A DNA stretch of 64,000 nt from Psychrobacter piscatorii (GCF_904846415.1 NZ_CAJHAR010000011.1:1-64000), one strand, 5' to 3'. Positions 43,386 to 52,498 are shown, counted from the stretch's first letter. Notes: generated from the sequence alone by a model not told the origin. Translations and numbers: made by a program.

Positions 43386-43577
43386 TGTTTACCTCTTAAA
43401 GCATGATTGTGACGATTTTATCAACTCAACATATTGAGCAAATCTGAATCTAATGGCGGTTGACTAACAGCTACTTTACTTAATTTTGGCCAGCAGCGGT
43501 TAGGTTTTTGGTAACGAGTATTGCGCGCCAGATTCAGTCAGGCGCGCGAGTCATCCAGTATTGACGTTATATATTTA

Positions 43578-44015
43578 CTACCATGCACTGGCTACAAAGG
43601 CACCTTTAAGCCATTCCGGCTCATCGCTCAACGGATTCTCTTTTGAGCTGAGCTTACCCGCCGTATTATAAGCAATGACATCAAAGCGGCATTCATAGCG
43701 AGCGTACTCAGGATGCTGCTGTAAAAAACACTGCGCCGCTTTAATCACTTTGCGTTGCTTGCTTGTCGTCACGCTGAGTGCTGCATCGCCATAGACTGAC
43801 CGCTTGCGTTGACGAACTTCGATAAATACTAGCGTTGACCATGCGGGTCCTGCTTCCATCATGACCAGATCTAGCTCGCCTATTTTTGGCTGTTGCCAGT
43901 TTTGCGCCACCAACCGCAACCCTTGTGCTTGTAAATACTCACATGCCTGCTGTTCAAACTGACTACCTTGGCGTTGTTTTGGTGAGGTTAAGCTCAAGGG
44001 TTTGTGATTCGCCAT
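43578..44015 (-). CDS. yraN: YraN/UPF0102 family endonuclease-like protein
   Basis: Small protein of the UPF0102 family with a restriction-endonuclease-like fold; molecular role not settled. The core GSQFEQQACEYLQAQGLRLV, GELDLVMME and LVFIEVRQR contains the expected Glu, Asp and Glu-x-Arg pattern. I choose the start at 44015 (MANHKPLSL) because family members begin near there. In-frame ATGs at 44039 and 44063 give 153 or 161 aa, and none has a strong ribosome site. It is divergent from rsmI and 192 bp ahead of dolP. Confidence 0.88.
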   Translation of the reverse strand: MANHKPLSLTSPKQRQGSQFEQQACEYLQAQGLRLVAQNWQQPKIGELDLVMMEAGPAWSTLVFIEVRQRKRSVYGDAALSVTTSKQRKVIKAAQCFLQQHPEYARYECRFDVIAYNTAGKLSSKENPLSDEPEWLKGAFVASAW

Positions 44016-44194
44016 AAGGTTAATTCGTCTGCTTAACATTTGAGAATTATCATAGCACAACATGCTAAACTAGCTATTTCTGCGCTTTATGCTCTCCAAA
44101 TCTATCGATTTCTTCACTCACTATTTGACTGAAAAACCATAGATAACGACTGGATATAATAGCGCACTATTATTGTTAATAACCCGAGGTTTTC

Positions 44195-45151
44195 ATGTCT
44201 ACCCCTACTGCGATGCCAGCTTGTCTCTATATCGTTGCCACGCCGATTGGTAACTTGACCGACATGACGCCACACGCGATTGATGTCTTAAAGCAGGTCG
44301 CAATCATTGCCTGTGAAGACACTCGCACTTCAGGTAAGCTGTTGTCGCATTTTGGTATTGATACTAAAGGAAGCAAAACGGATGAGGCAAAAAGCTCAGA
44401 GACCCATCATGCCACAAGTAGTGTAGAAGATGATGAGACCACAACGAAGCAAAAAGGCCATAATAAGCTATGGGCTTATCACGAACACAATAGCGCTATT
44501 CAAACGCCTAAAATCATTGAAATGATTGAGCAAGGTCATTCGGTTGCCTTGATTAGTGACGCTGGTACGCCACTGGTCAGTGACCCAGGTTATCAATTGG
44601 TACAGGCTGCACATGAGGCAGGCGTGACCGTATCACCTATCGTTGGGGCTTCTGCTGCTATTGGCGCATTGTCAGTCGCAGGGTTGCCATCAGATCGATT
44701 TAGCTTTATTGGGTTTTTACCAGCCAAAACTCATGGTCGTCAAAAACAACTGAACGACTTGATCGCACGTACCGAAACTCTGATATTTTACGAAGCACCG
44801 CATCGCATCGTAGCTAGCCTAGAAGATATGGCGACGGTATTTGGTGCAGACCGTGCAGTGACTTTTTGTCGTGAATTGACCAAGACGTTTGAAACCGTAC
44901 ATAAAAGTACCCTTGGCGAGTTGGTCGAGTTTGTCAAAGCAGACGACAATCAGCAACGCGGTGAGATCGTCGTAGTCGTCGCTGGCGTCGGTGTCGCAAA
45001 GGATACTGACGACATCAGCACCCATGATAAATTGTTAAAGCGTTTGTTAGAAGATTTATCGGTCAAAAAAGCAGCCGCACTGGCCTCTGATATCACTGGT
45101 GTAAAAAAGAATGCACTTTATCAGCGTCTACTAGAGTTACAAGCTGACTAG
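44195..45151 (+). CDS. rsmI: 16S rRNA 2'-O-ribose C1402 methyltransferase
   Basis: SAM-dependent methyltransferase (tetrapyrrole-methylase fold) that modifies C1402 in the ribosomal P site. The N-terminal YIVATPIGNLTDMT, central LISDAGTPLVSDPGY and GLPSDRFSFIGFLPAK, and the C-terminal SVKKAAALASDITGVKKN are all present. Between HFGI and YHEHN, residues about 57-91 are a polar, acidic Ser/Thr/Asp/Lys insertion that the E. coli enzyme lacks, which explains the length of 318 aa. GAGG precedes the ATG. It is divergent from yraN. Confidence 0.95.
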   Translation: MSTPTAMPACLYIVATPIGNLTDMTPHAIDVLKQVAIIACEDTRTSGKLLSHFGIDTKGSKTDEAKSSETHHATSSVEDDETTTKQKGHNKLWAYHEHNSAIQTPKIIEMIEQGHSVALISDAGTPLVSDPGYQLVQAAHEAGVTVSPIVGASAAIGALSVAGLPSDRFSFIGFLPAKTHGRQKQLNDLIARTETLIFYEAPHRIVASLEDMATVFGADRAVTFCRELTKTFETVHKSTLGELVEFVKADDNQQRGEIVVVVAGVGVAKDTDDISTHDKLLKRLLEDLSVKKAAALASDITGVKKNALYQRLLELQAD

Positions 45152-45205
45152 TTTTTAACAATAAGAAAGATAACTGTTTATAAATTAATTGAAGAGAGGT
45201 AAGCA

Positions 45206-46225
45206 ATGTACGATGTAATGGCGATAGGTAATGCGTTGGTTGATCACGAATATGTGCTGTCAGATGCTGCGCTAGAAGAGACCGAGCTGACCAAAGGTAA
45301 TATGACACTAGCAGAGTTTGAGGAGCAGCAGCAACTACTTGCTTACTTTAAGTTGGCTGAGATTGAGCCATCAAAACAAGCCGGCGGTGGCTCAGCAGCC
45401 AATACGATGTTTACCTTTGCCAGCCTCGGCGGTAAGCCGTTTTATGCTTGCCGCGTTGGTGATGACGATCAAGGGGCGTTTTACCTCAGAGACTTGCACG
45501 AAGCAGGTGTCGCAACCTCAGACAAATCTATCCATGAAGGCGGCGTGACCGGCTCCTGCGTGGTCGCTGTCACCGAAGATGGCGAGCGTACCATGCAGAC
45601 CTATCTTGGCACCTCAAGCGAAATCGCAGCTGACAATGTTGATTTTGACGCGTTGACGCAAGCAGACTGGCTATATTTAGAAGGCTATTTGGCCATGTCT
45701 GAAAGCATCCAACCAGCAATGACGCAACTGCGTCAACAAGCCGGTATTCATAATGCAAAAATTGCAGTGAGTTTTGCGGATCCTGCCGTAGTGAAGTTTG
45801 CCAAAGATGGCCTACTTAATATGCTCGGCAATAAAGTCGCGGTGATATTCTGTAATAGCGAAGAAGCCAAGCTATTCACCGATAAAAAACAAGTCAAAGC
45901 CGCTGCCCGTGCCCTGCTTGATTATTGCCAAACAGCGGTCGTCACTGATGGTGCTAACGGCGCGGTCATTGCCCACAAGCCTGATGACGAGTCGGAGATT
46001 GAAGTTTACGACGTGGCAACGCCAGCAGTAACCAGTGTCATTGATACCAACGGCGCAGGTGATAACTACGCGGGTGCCTTCTTATATGCGCTATCGCAGC
46101 ATTATAGCTTGTCAGAGTGTGGACGTCTTGCCAGCGAAATATCGTCACAAGTCATCCAGCAGTTTGGACCACGTCTTGCCTCGCAGGATTACCGAGATAT
46201 CGCTCAGCGTGTCCTATCTGCTTAA
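45206..46225 (+). CDS. PfkB/ribokinase-family kinase (adenosine-kinase-like)
   Basis: Sugar or nucleoside kinase. Motif 1 is GGGSAANTMFTFASLGG, motif 2 is DTNGAGDNYAGAFL with the catalytic Asp, and the N-terminal IGNALVDHEY is typical of the adenosine/inosine-guanosine kinase branch. Length 339 aa. AGAGAGG lies 7 bp before the ATG. It follows rsmI by 54 bp and ends at a terminator, so it may be co-transcribed with rsmI. Substrate is inferred only at family level. Confidence 0.85.
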   Translation: MYDVMAIGNALVDHEYVLSDAALEETELTKGNMTLAEFEEQQQLLAYFKLAEIEPSKQAGGGSAANTMFTFASLGGKPFYACRVGDDDQGAFYLRDLHEAGVATSDKSIHEGGVTGSCVVAVTEDGERTMQTYLGTSSEIAADNVDFDALTQADWLYLEGYLAMSESIQPAMTQLRQQAGIHNAKIAVSFADPAVVKFAKDGLLNMLGNKVAVIFCNSEEAKLFTDKKQVKAAARALLDYCQTAVVTDGANGAVIAHKPDDESEIEVYDVATPAVTSVIDTNGAGDNYAGAFLYALSQHYSLSECGRLASEISSQVIQQFGPRLASQDYRDIAQRVLSA

Positions 46226-46254
46226 ATGCTGAATATGTATATTTGACGCAAATA

Positions 46255-46287
46255 AAAAGCCCATATCAAGTTGATATGGGCTTTTTT
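46255..46287. terminator. Bidirectional terminator, PfkB kinase / metY
   Basis: AAAAGCCCATATCAA and TTGATATGGGCTTTTTT form a long, almost perfectly palindromic stem with A and T runs outside, located between the two convergent genes. Confidence 0.9.
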
Positions 46288-46340
46288 GTTTATGGATTAT
46301 AATCACTCAAATAACTTTCCCAAATGAGCATGCTTTTATA

Positions 46341-47651
46341 TTAAGCAGTAGCTAATGCTTGCGCAAGATCGGCTTTGATGTCTTCAATATGCTCGATACC
46401 AATAGACAAACGTACCATATCTTCACTAACGCCAGCTTGCTCAAGCTCTTGCCCATTTAACTGACGATGCGTCGTCGAGGCAGGATGACAGGCCAGTGAC
46501 TTGGCATCACCGATATTCACCAAGCGCGTAATCAGCTGTAGCGCATCGATAAAGCGTGACCCTGCCTCCAAACCGCCTTTTACCCCAAAGGTCAAAATAG
46601 CAGAGGGTGTACCTTTCATATACTTTTGGGCAAGCTCATGCTCAGGATGGTCAGATAGGCCTGCATATTTTACCCAAGCGACCTTGTCATGGTCACGCAA
46701 GTACTCCGCAACGGCTTGTGCGTTTTGTACATGACGCTCCATCCGTAGGCTCAGCGTTTGCATCCCTTGCAGAATACTAAACGCATTGAGCGGACTAAGC
46801 GCCGCACCCGTATTGCGTAACGGTGCGACACGAGCACGCGCGATAAAGGCAGGCGCGCCCACGTCTTTGACAAAGTTCACCCCATGATAACTGGCATCTG
46901 GCGTGTTCAGTAATGGGAAACGCTCAGGATAATCGCCCCAAGCAAACGTACCGCTATCGACAATCGCACCACCAATCGACGTCCCCGTGCCGCTCATATA
47001 CTTAGTCAACGAATGCACCACAATGTCCGCACCAAACTCAAATGGACGGCATAGCGCAGGTGTGGCAACGGTATTGTCAATCACGACAGGCACACCATAC
47101 TCATGAGCAATATCACTGAGCGCCTGAATATCTACGATATTACCTAGTGGGTTACCGATACTCTCGGCAAAGACCATTTTGGTCTTGTCATCGATTAAAT
47201 CACGAATGGCTTCTGGGTTTTTGTGATCAAAAAAGCGCACCTCAATGCCTTGACGCGGCAACGCATGCGCAAACAAATTATAAGTACCGCCATATAGGGT
47301 CGATACGGCGACAATATTGTCACCTGCTTCACAAATGGTCTGAATCGCATAAGTGATGGCAGCCATACCAGAGGCAACCGCAAGTGCTCCGATACCGCCT
47401 TCAAGCGCGGCAACGCGCTCTTCTAGTACCGCATTGGTCGGATTCATGATACGCGTATAGATATTGCCCGCGACCTTTAAATCAAACAGGTCAGCACCAT
47501 GCTGAGTGCTATCAAACGCATAGGAGCTGGTATGGTAGATAGGCACAGCGACGGATTTGGTCGTTGGTTCAACACTATAACCAGCATGAATCGCCAAGGT
47601 CTCAAGACGCTGGTGGCTCTTTAATTCTTGGGCTGCTTGTTCATCACTCAT
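46341..47651 (-). CDS. metY: O-acetylhomoserine sulfhydrylase
   Basis: PLP enzyme of the Cys/Met metabolism family that makes homocysteine directly from O-acetylhomoserine and sulfide. The PLP lysine lies in VHSLTKYMSGTGTSIGG, with the cofactor loop ASGMAAITYAI and C-terminal RLSIGIEHIEDI. At 436 aa it carries the family's extra segments compared with cystathionine synthases. It is a single-gene unit between two terminators. No methionine riboswitch is recognisable in the 100 bp upstream. Confidence 0.93.
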   Translation of the reverse strand: MSDEQAAQELKSHQRLETLAIHAGYSVEPTTKSVAVPIYHTSSYAFDSTQHGADLFDLKVAGNIYTRIMNPTNAVLEERVAALEGGIGALAVASGMAAITYAIQTICEAGDNIVAVSTLYGGTYNLFAHALPRQGIEVRFFDHKNPEAIRDLIDDKTKMVFAESIGNPLGNIVDIQALSDIAHEYGVPVVIDNTVATPALCRPFEFGADIVVHSLTKYMSGTGTSIGGAIVDSGTFAWGDYPERFPLLNTPDASYHGVNFVKDVGAPAFIARARVAPLRNTGAALSPLNAFSILQGMQTLSLRMERHVQNAQAVAEYLRDHDKVAWVKYAGLSDHPEHELAQKYMKGTPSAILTFGVKGGLEAGSRFIDALQLITRLVNIGDAKSLACHPASTTHRQLNGQELEQAGVSEDMVRLSIGIEHIEDIKADLAQALATA

Positions 47652-47754
47652 CGTACATTCCTTTGTATGGATTAAATGTATTGATCAAAAATTACTGATT
47701 CAAGAGTTCGCGTTTAAAGGCCATCTCAAAAACCTGTCTGCTAAATCATAGCAA

Positions 47755-47790
47755 TAAAAAAAGCTGAGTTCATCATAACTCAGCTTCTTT
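47755..47790 (-). terminator. Terminator after nfuA
   Basis: AAGCTGAGTT (47761-47770) pairs with AACTCAGCTT (47777-47786) around a 6-nt loop. On the minus strand it is followed by seven Us. Confidence 0.88.
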
Positions 47791-47853
47791 ATGAATAAAA
47801 CCATCTATTGTTGACAGCTTAATGCTTGATTGTAATAAGCGGTCAATAATGGC

Positions 47854-48516
47854 TTATTTGTAGTACGCATTCTCTGTACGCGTATGATCGGTATCATCAA
47901 CCACTTGCGTCAGCTCTGGTATTTGCTGCTTAAGCTGCACTTCAACACCTTGGCGCAGCGTCATATCAACGGCTGAACAGCCTTGGCAACCACCACCGAA
48001 TTTTAAGACAGCGGTCAGGCCGATACCTTCTTCATCAATCAGCTCAAGCAACTGTACATCGCCACCATGCGCGGCCAATCCAGGATTAATCTCTGACTGC
48101 AAGACATAGTTAATACGTTCTTCGACACTGGCGTCAGCGCCTACTTTCGGCACTTTAGAGTTTGGCGCGCGGAACGTCAGCTGACCACCAAAACGATCTT
48201 TATTGTAATCGATGACCGCATCTTCTAGATAAGGAACCGATGCCGCCTCGATAAAGGCCGAAAAGTCATCATAAGTAAAACGTAAATCAGCGCTGTCTTC
48301 TTCGCCCGGCTGGTTGTAGGCCATGCAGCACTCTGCGCGCGGCGTTCCTGGATGCTCAACGAAAATACGCACACCAATACCATCAGTGTCTTGCTTAGCT
48401 AACAAATCTGCCAAATAGCCTTGAGCAGATTCAGTGATGGTGATATTGCTTTTTGCTTCAACTTGCTCAGTATCTAATGCTGACTCATAGTCAGCGGCTT
48501 GATTTTGCTCAGTCAT
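47854..48516 (-). CDS. nfuA: Fe/S biogenesis protein NfuA
   Basis: Carrier that passes [4Fe-4S] clusters to target enzymes. An N-terminal degenerate A-type domain (about 20-115) precedes a C-terminal Nfu domain (about 125-210) with the cluster-binding CxxC in [13 protein letters not shown] start at 48516 ([10 protein letters not shown]), where AGGA lies 6 nt upstream, giving 220 aa; a GTG eight codons earlier has no such signal. It is divergent from the nadM cassette. Confidence 0.94.
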   Translation of the reverse strand: MTEQNQAADYESALDTEQVEAKSNITITESAQGYLADLLAKQDTDGIGVRIFVEHPGTPRAECCMAYNQPGEEDSADLRFTYDDFSAFIEAASVPYLEDAVIDYNKDRFGGQLTFRAPNSKVPKVGADASVEERINYVLQSEINPGLAAHGGDVQLLELIDEEGIGLTAVLKFGGGCQGCSAVDMTLRQGVEVQLKQQIPELTQVVDDTDHTRTENAYYK

Positions 48517-49004
48517 AATATTTCCTATGCGTTGTGACACAAGCGCAATATCTATTATAGCTACTGTGTCGTGAATTTGAATTTTTCAAAATTTTTACGG
48601 CTTATATCAGTTTGCAAGCCCTCAGTGCTTGAGGTTTATTATTGTAATGCACCGACAGCAATGGTCATAAAATTTAATCCGTCTATAATGACCATTATAC
48701 CTGAATCAAGCATCAATTCCGACCGCGCTACTGTGAATTGAACCGTGACCGCTGCAAATGGTTGTCATTGGTTTTTTTAATGACTTCACTCAGCGGTAGA
48801 TTAGATAAGGTTGGCATAATTATCGACAAGCTACCCTCTATATAAAGACATCTGCATTATTTATCAAGCAGACTAAATGCAAATAATGCCTACTAAGGAT
48901 ACACCCCTAAACATCTTTCCACTTGTCAGAAAGTCACAGGCTGTGTCAGTATTAGCGTCATTAATTTTTTATCAATAAAAATAAGTTGTAGGAAATTGGC
49001 GTCT
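48517..49004. other. Divergent intergenic region, nfuA / nadM
   Basis: No gene is visible in these 488 bp. The arms AATGGTCAT (48660-48668) and ATGACCATT (48688-48696) form a perfect 9-bp inverted repeat with a 19-bp spacer. A small CCTCA/TGAGG hairpin followed by TTTATTATT lies at about 48619-48643. Promoters for both genes must be here, but I could not single them out. Confidence 0.55.
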
Positions 49005-50072
49005 ATGAATGAATTATCAGAGCAAGTTTCAGATAAGCAAAACCCCGATCAGAAAAACAGTACACACTACCGTTATTTGGTTTTTATCGGGCGTTTCCAG
49101 CCATTTCATTGTGGACACAAGGCAGTCATTGACGAAGCGCTCAAACGCTCTGATGAAGTGATTATGCTGATTGGTTCGGCCAATCTACCACGCAGCTTAC
49201 GTAATCCGTTTAGCGTCGCTGAACGCGCTGCGATGATTAAGGGCGCTTACTCAGCAGAAGACGCCGCTCGTATCCATTGCGTCGGCCTAGACGATGCGCT
49301 CTACAATGACACGCGCTGGCTACAATACGTCCAAGCAGGCGTGAAATCGGTGACGGGTGACTTGCAAACAGATATTGGCTTGATTGGTCACTCAAAAGAC
49401 AGCTCCTCATATTACTTATCGCTATTCCCTAACTGGGCATCGGTGTCAGTACCCAATTATCATAATCTATCAGCCACGCCTATTCGCGACAGCTATCTGA
49501 TGGGCGCTACGCCAACACCTGAGCGTACGCCTGAGTCAACACGCAGCGTCCTCGATGCATTCAAAAAAACGGACGATTATCATCAATTGCATGAAGAAGC
49601 AGACTTTATTGATAAATACAAAAGACAGTGGCAATCTGCCCCCTATCCACCGACTTTTATGACAGCCGATGCGTTGATTGTACAATCTGGGCACATCTTG
49701 CTAGTCGAGCGACGCAGTATGCCAGGACGCGGATTGTGGGCGCTACCGGGTGGATTTTTAAACCCAAAAGAGACGCTATTTGACGCTTGTATTCGCGAGC
49801 TGCGTGAAGAGACGCGCCTCAAAGTCCCTGAGCCTGTATTGCGTGGTTCTTGCCATAGTCAGCATACCTTTGACGATCCGTATCGTTCAGCGCGCGGACG
49901 CACGATTACCCAAGCGTTTTATTTTCAGCTAAAAAACGACCCAAAAGGGCTGCCAAAAGTAAAAGGTGGCGATGATGCGACCAAAGCATTTTGGTTACCA
50001 TTGGCAGAGCTTGATGCCAAAATGATGTTTGAAGATCATTATGCGATTATTACCAAAATGGTTGGGTTGTAG
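49005..50072 (+). CDS. nadM: Bifunctional NMN adenylyltransferase / Nudix hydrolase
   Basis: The N-terminal nucleotidyltransferase domain (about 20-190) makes NAD from nicotinamide mononucleotide and ATP; its signature is IGRFQPFHCGH with the HxGH motif, and later SATPIRDSY. The C-terminal Nudix domain (about 220-350) shows the box GGFLNPKETLFDACIRELRE followed by ETRL, suited to ADP-ribose hydrolysis in known fusions. I prefer the ATG at 49005; a TTG at 48996 lies too close to the AGGA. Together with nadV it completes the two-step nicotinamide salvage route. Confidence 0.92.
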   Translation: MNELSEQVSDKQNPDQKNSTHYRYLVFIGRFQPFHCGHKAVIDEALKRSDEVIMLIGSANLPRSLRNPFSVAERAAMIKGAYSAEDAARIHCVGLDDALYNDTRWLQYVQAGVKSVTGDLQTDIGLIGHSKDSSSYYLSLFPNWASVSVPNYHNLSATPIRDSYLMGATPTPERTPESTRSVLDAFKKTDDYHQLHEEADFIDKYKRQWQSAPYPPTFMTADALIVQSGHILLVERRSMPGRGLWALPGGFLNPKETLFDACIRELREETRLKVPEPVLRGSCHSQHTFDDPYRSARGRTITQAFYFQLKNDPKGLPKVKGGDDATKAFWLPLAELDAKMMFEDHYAIITKMVGL

Positions 50073-50158
50073 TTTTTCGTTATTGGACGGATGAGCAGGT
50101 CATGTTCAAATCAGCCCTCATTGATATCTACACAATGTATTTTTTAACTTTTTATACC

Positions 50159-50213
50159 AGTGCCGATAGACGGCACTCAACCGCCGCCACTGTTCTTTCA
50201 ACGCAGCTGCGGC
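50159..50213 (+). promoter_or_regulatory. Two-hairpin leader ahead of nadV
   Basis: Hairpin 1: AGTGCCG-ATAGA-CGGCACT (50159-50177), a perfect 7-bp stem with a 5-nt loop. Hairpin 2: GCCGC (50183-50187) pairs with GCGGC (50209-50213), enclosing CTG/CAG and TT/AA pairs, internal loops and a CTTTC loop (50195-50199). The second ends 11 bases before the nadV ribosome site. Either a structured RNA regulator or, for the first palindrome, a protein operator. Confidence 0.5.
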
Positions 50214-50237
50214 ATCTCAAAGCAGAGGAGTTCTGTG

Positions 50238-51635
50238 ATGTACACCAGTAATCTAAACAATTTAATCTTAAATAGTGACAGCTATAAAACCTCACATTGG
50301 GTGCAATATCCAAGTGGTAGCGAATATCTGTCCAGCTACATTGAAGCGCGCAAAGGCGACTACGATGTGGTGTTCTTTGGTCTGCAGGCCTTTATTAAAG
50401 AATACTTAAGCACCCCTATCACGCACCAAGATATCGACGAAGCCGAAAAAGTGGTTAAAGCGCACGGCTTGACTTTTAATCGTGCGGGCTGGGAGCACTT
50501 GATTGAAAAACACAATGGCTACTTGCCACTGCGTATCCAAGCTGTACCTGAAGGCAGCATCGTTCCGGTATCCAATGTAGTCTGCCAAGTTATCAACACT
50601 GATCCTGAGTTTTATTGGCTACCAAGTTATATCGAAACAGCGCTATTACGCGCGATTTGGTATCCATCGACGGTCGCTAGTGTCTCTCGCTATTGCAAAG
50701 AAATTATCCGTCAAGCGCTAGAAAAGTCAGCAGACAATACAGAGTCGCTGCCTTTTCGCTTACATGACTTTGGCGCGCGCGGTGCGTCGAGTCAGGAGAC
50801 GGTTGCCCTTGGCAGCTTAGCGCATTTGGTGAACTTTGCTGGTACTGATTCAATGACAGCACTTATTGCGGCCAGCCGCTGGTATCAGATGGGTGATGAC
50901 ATGCCTGCGTTTTCCATTCCAGCGGCTGAACACAGTACGATGACGGCATGGGGACGTGATGGCGAAACCGCTGCTTTTCGCAATATGATTGAGCAGTTCG
51001 GCGGCGAAGATAAGGCTTTTTCAGTTGTATCTGACAGCTATGACCTATGGAATGCGATCGACAATATCTGGGGCGATGCCCTAAAAGATGACGTCAAAAA
51101 CATGGGTGGTACCTTAGTCATTCGACCAGACAGCGGCGAGCCCACCAAAGTCGTTCGTGAAGCGCTAGAGCGCTTGGCAGTGAAGTTTGGCACTACGGTA
51201 AACAGCAAAGGCTATAAAGTCTTGCCTGACTATGTGCGAATCATCCAAGGCGATGGCATAAGCTCACAAAGCTTAAGCAAAATTATTGACGTGATAATCA
51301 AAGCAGGCTTTAGCATAGAAAACGTGACATTTGGTATGGGCGGTGGTTTATTGCAACAAGTCAACCGTGACACCATGAGCTGGGCGATGAAATCGAGCGC
51401 TATCTGTATCGATGGCACATGGAAAGATATTTATAAAGACCCTATCACCAGCCGCTCAAAGCGCTCGAAAAAAGGACGACTAGCACTGGTACAAGATGGC
51501 AGTGGTCAGATCAAAACCATAAAAGAGCAAGCATTGGGTACACCATCAGACAACCTATTACGCGATGTCTATATTGATGGTCAATTATTAATTGAGGACA
51601 GCCTCACGATTATTAGGGAACGTGCAGGATGGTAG
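50238..51635 (+). CDS. nadV: Nicotinamide phosphoribosyltransferase
   Basis: Converts nicotinamide and PRPP to nicotinamide mononucleotide, the first step of two-step NAD salvage. It matches the NAMPT family: LHDFGARGASSQETVALG, FAGTDSM, the catalytic-His region IPAAEHSTMTAWG and the phosphate-binding VIRPDSGEP. The start at 50238 (MYTSNLNN) follows GAGGAG by 7 nt and gives 465 aa. A longer in-frame reading back to 50160 would translate the leader hairpins and is not credible. Its 3' end overlaps the next gene by 7 bp. Confidence 0.95.
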   Translation: MYTSNLNNLILNSDSYKTSHWVQYPSGSEYLSSYIEARKGDYDVVFFGLQAFIKEYLSTPITHQDIDEAEKVVKAHGLTFNRAGWEHLIEKHNGYLPLRIQAVPEGSIVPVSNVVCQVINTDPEFYWLPSYIETALLRAIWYPSTVASVSRYCKEIIRQALEKSADNTESLPFRLHDFGARGASSQETVALGSLAHLVNFAGTDSMTALIAASRWYQMGDDMPAFSIPAAEHSTMTAWGRDGETAAFRNMIEQFGGEDKAFSVVSDSYDLWNAIDNIWGDALKDDVKNMGGTLVIRPDSGEPTKVVREALERLAVKFGTTVNSKGYKVLPDYVRIIQGDGISSQSLSKIIDVIIKAGFSIENVTFGMGGGLLQQVNRDTMSWAMKSSAICIDGTWKDIYKDPITSRSKRSKKGRLALVQDGSGQIKTIKEQALGTPSDNLLRDVYIDGQLLIEDSLTIIRERAGW

Positions 51636-52471
51636 ACACTAATAAACTAACATCTATCGCAAAAGATGTATTATTTGCGCCTGTTTACCTTTATCAGGGT
51701 CGTAAAATCAAGCGTGAAACTGTTCGTTTGCCGGAACCAAACGGCGAAAGACATGGTATGGTTGAGCTATCAAAAGCAGATGATGGAGTATCATCTAAAA
51801 GCCAAGAGACGCTCAATTTGATGGTCGTCGGCGACTCAGCAGCAGCAGGTGTCGGTAGCCAAACTCAGCAAGAGGCACTGGTTGGTAAGCTGATTCCGAT
51901 ATTAGAACAGAATGCCGTTATTCGATCGAATTTTGCACAGCTCAACTGGTCATTACAAGCGACGACTGGTCATACTAGCTTTGATATTTTGCGCAGATTA
52001 TATGTCCTCCCTACTCCTGATCAACCTATCGATGTGATGTTGCTGAGTGTTGGGGTCAACGATACGACGTCCAACGTCTCTTTGCATCAATGGCAGCAGC
52101 AGATCGAAGATATCATTAATATTGCGCAGCGTAAATTTGGCGTACGCGAGTTGATCTTTTTAAGCTTACCACCGATGGCGCAGATGCCTGCGATTCCCTC
52201 CCCACTCAACAACTTTGTTGGGGCAAAAGCCTCAATACTTGATGAGATATTGCAAAAAGTCTGCGCTGCTCATGACGGTGTCAATTATATGGCGACTGAC
52301 TTTGCGCGCATGATATCAGAGCATGGCAATGGTCAGCCCATTGATATTGCGGTGATGTTCGCCAGTGATGGCTTTCATCCGAGTAGCCTCATGTACGGCT
52401 ATTGGGCACAGCAGATCGTAGAGAACATGACCCAACTGTTAGACTCACCCACCGCTCAGACGGATTGCTAA
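51629..52471 (+). CDS. SGNH/GDSL-family hydrolase
   Basis: Predicted esterase or lipase of the SGNH fold. Block I is MVVGDSAAAGVG with nucleophile Ser70, the block III Asn lies in VGVNDTT, and the catalytic Asp/His pair is in SDGFHPS. No clear signal peptide. Length 280 aa. Its ATG lies inside the last codons of nadV (ATGGTAG overlap), so it is translationally coupled to NAD salvage, yet no known role of this family in that pathway explains the pairing. A terminator follows. Confidence 0.85.
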   Translation: MVDTNKLTSIAKDVLFAPVYLYQGRKIKRETVRLPEPNGERHGMVELSKADDGVSSKSQETLNLMVVGDSAAAGVGSQTQQEALVGKLIPILEQNAVIRSNFAQLNWSLQATTGHTSFDILRRLYVLPTPDQPIDVMLLSVGVNDTTSNVSLHQWQQQIEDIINIAQRKFGVRELIFLSLPPMAQMPAIPSPLNNFVGAKASILDEILQKVCAAHDGVNYMATDFARMISEHGNGQPIDIAVMFASDGFHPSSLMYGYWAQQIVENMTQLLDSPTAQTDC

Positions 52472-52498
52472 AAACACGCAAGTATTGATTTATCGACA

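Noticed and set aside
47652..47754. Possible SAM riboswitch ahead of metY
   Set aside because: The 100-bp upstream region lacks the paired architecture or conserved cores of known SAM riboswitches.
50160..50237. N-terminal extension of nadV through the leader
   Set aside because: The 26 extra residues look random, and the strong GAGGAG site lies before the ATG at 50238, where NAMPT homology begins.
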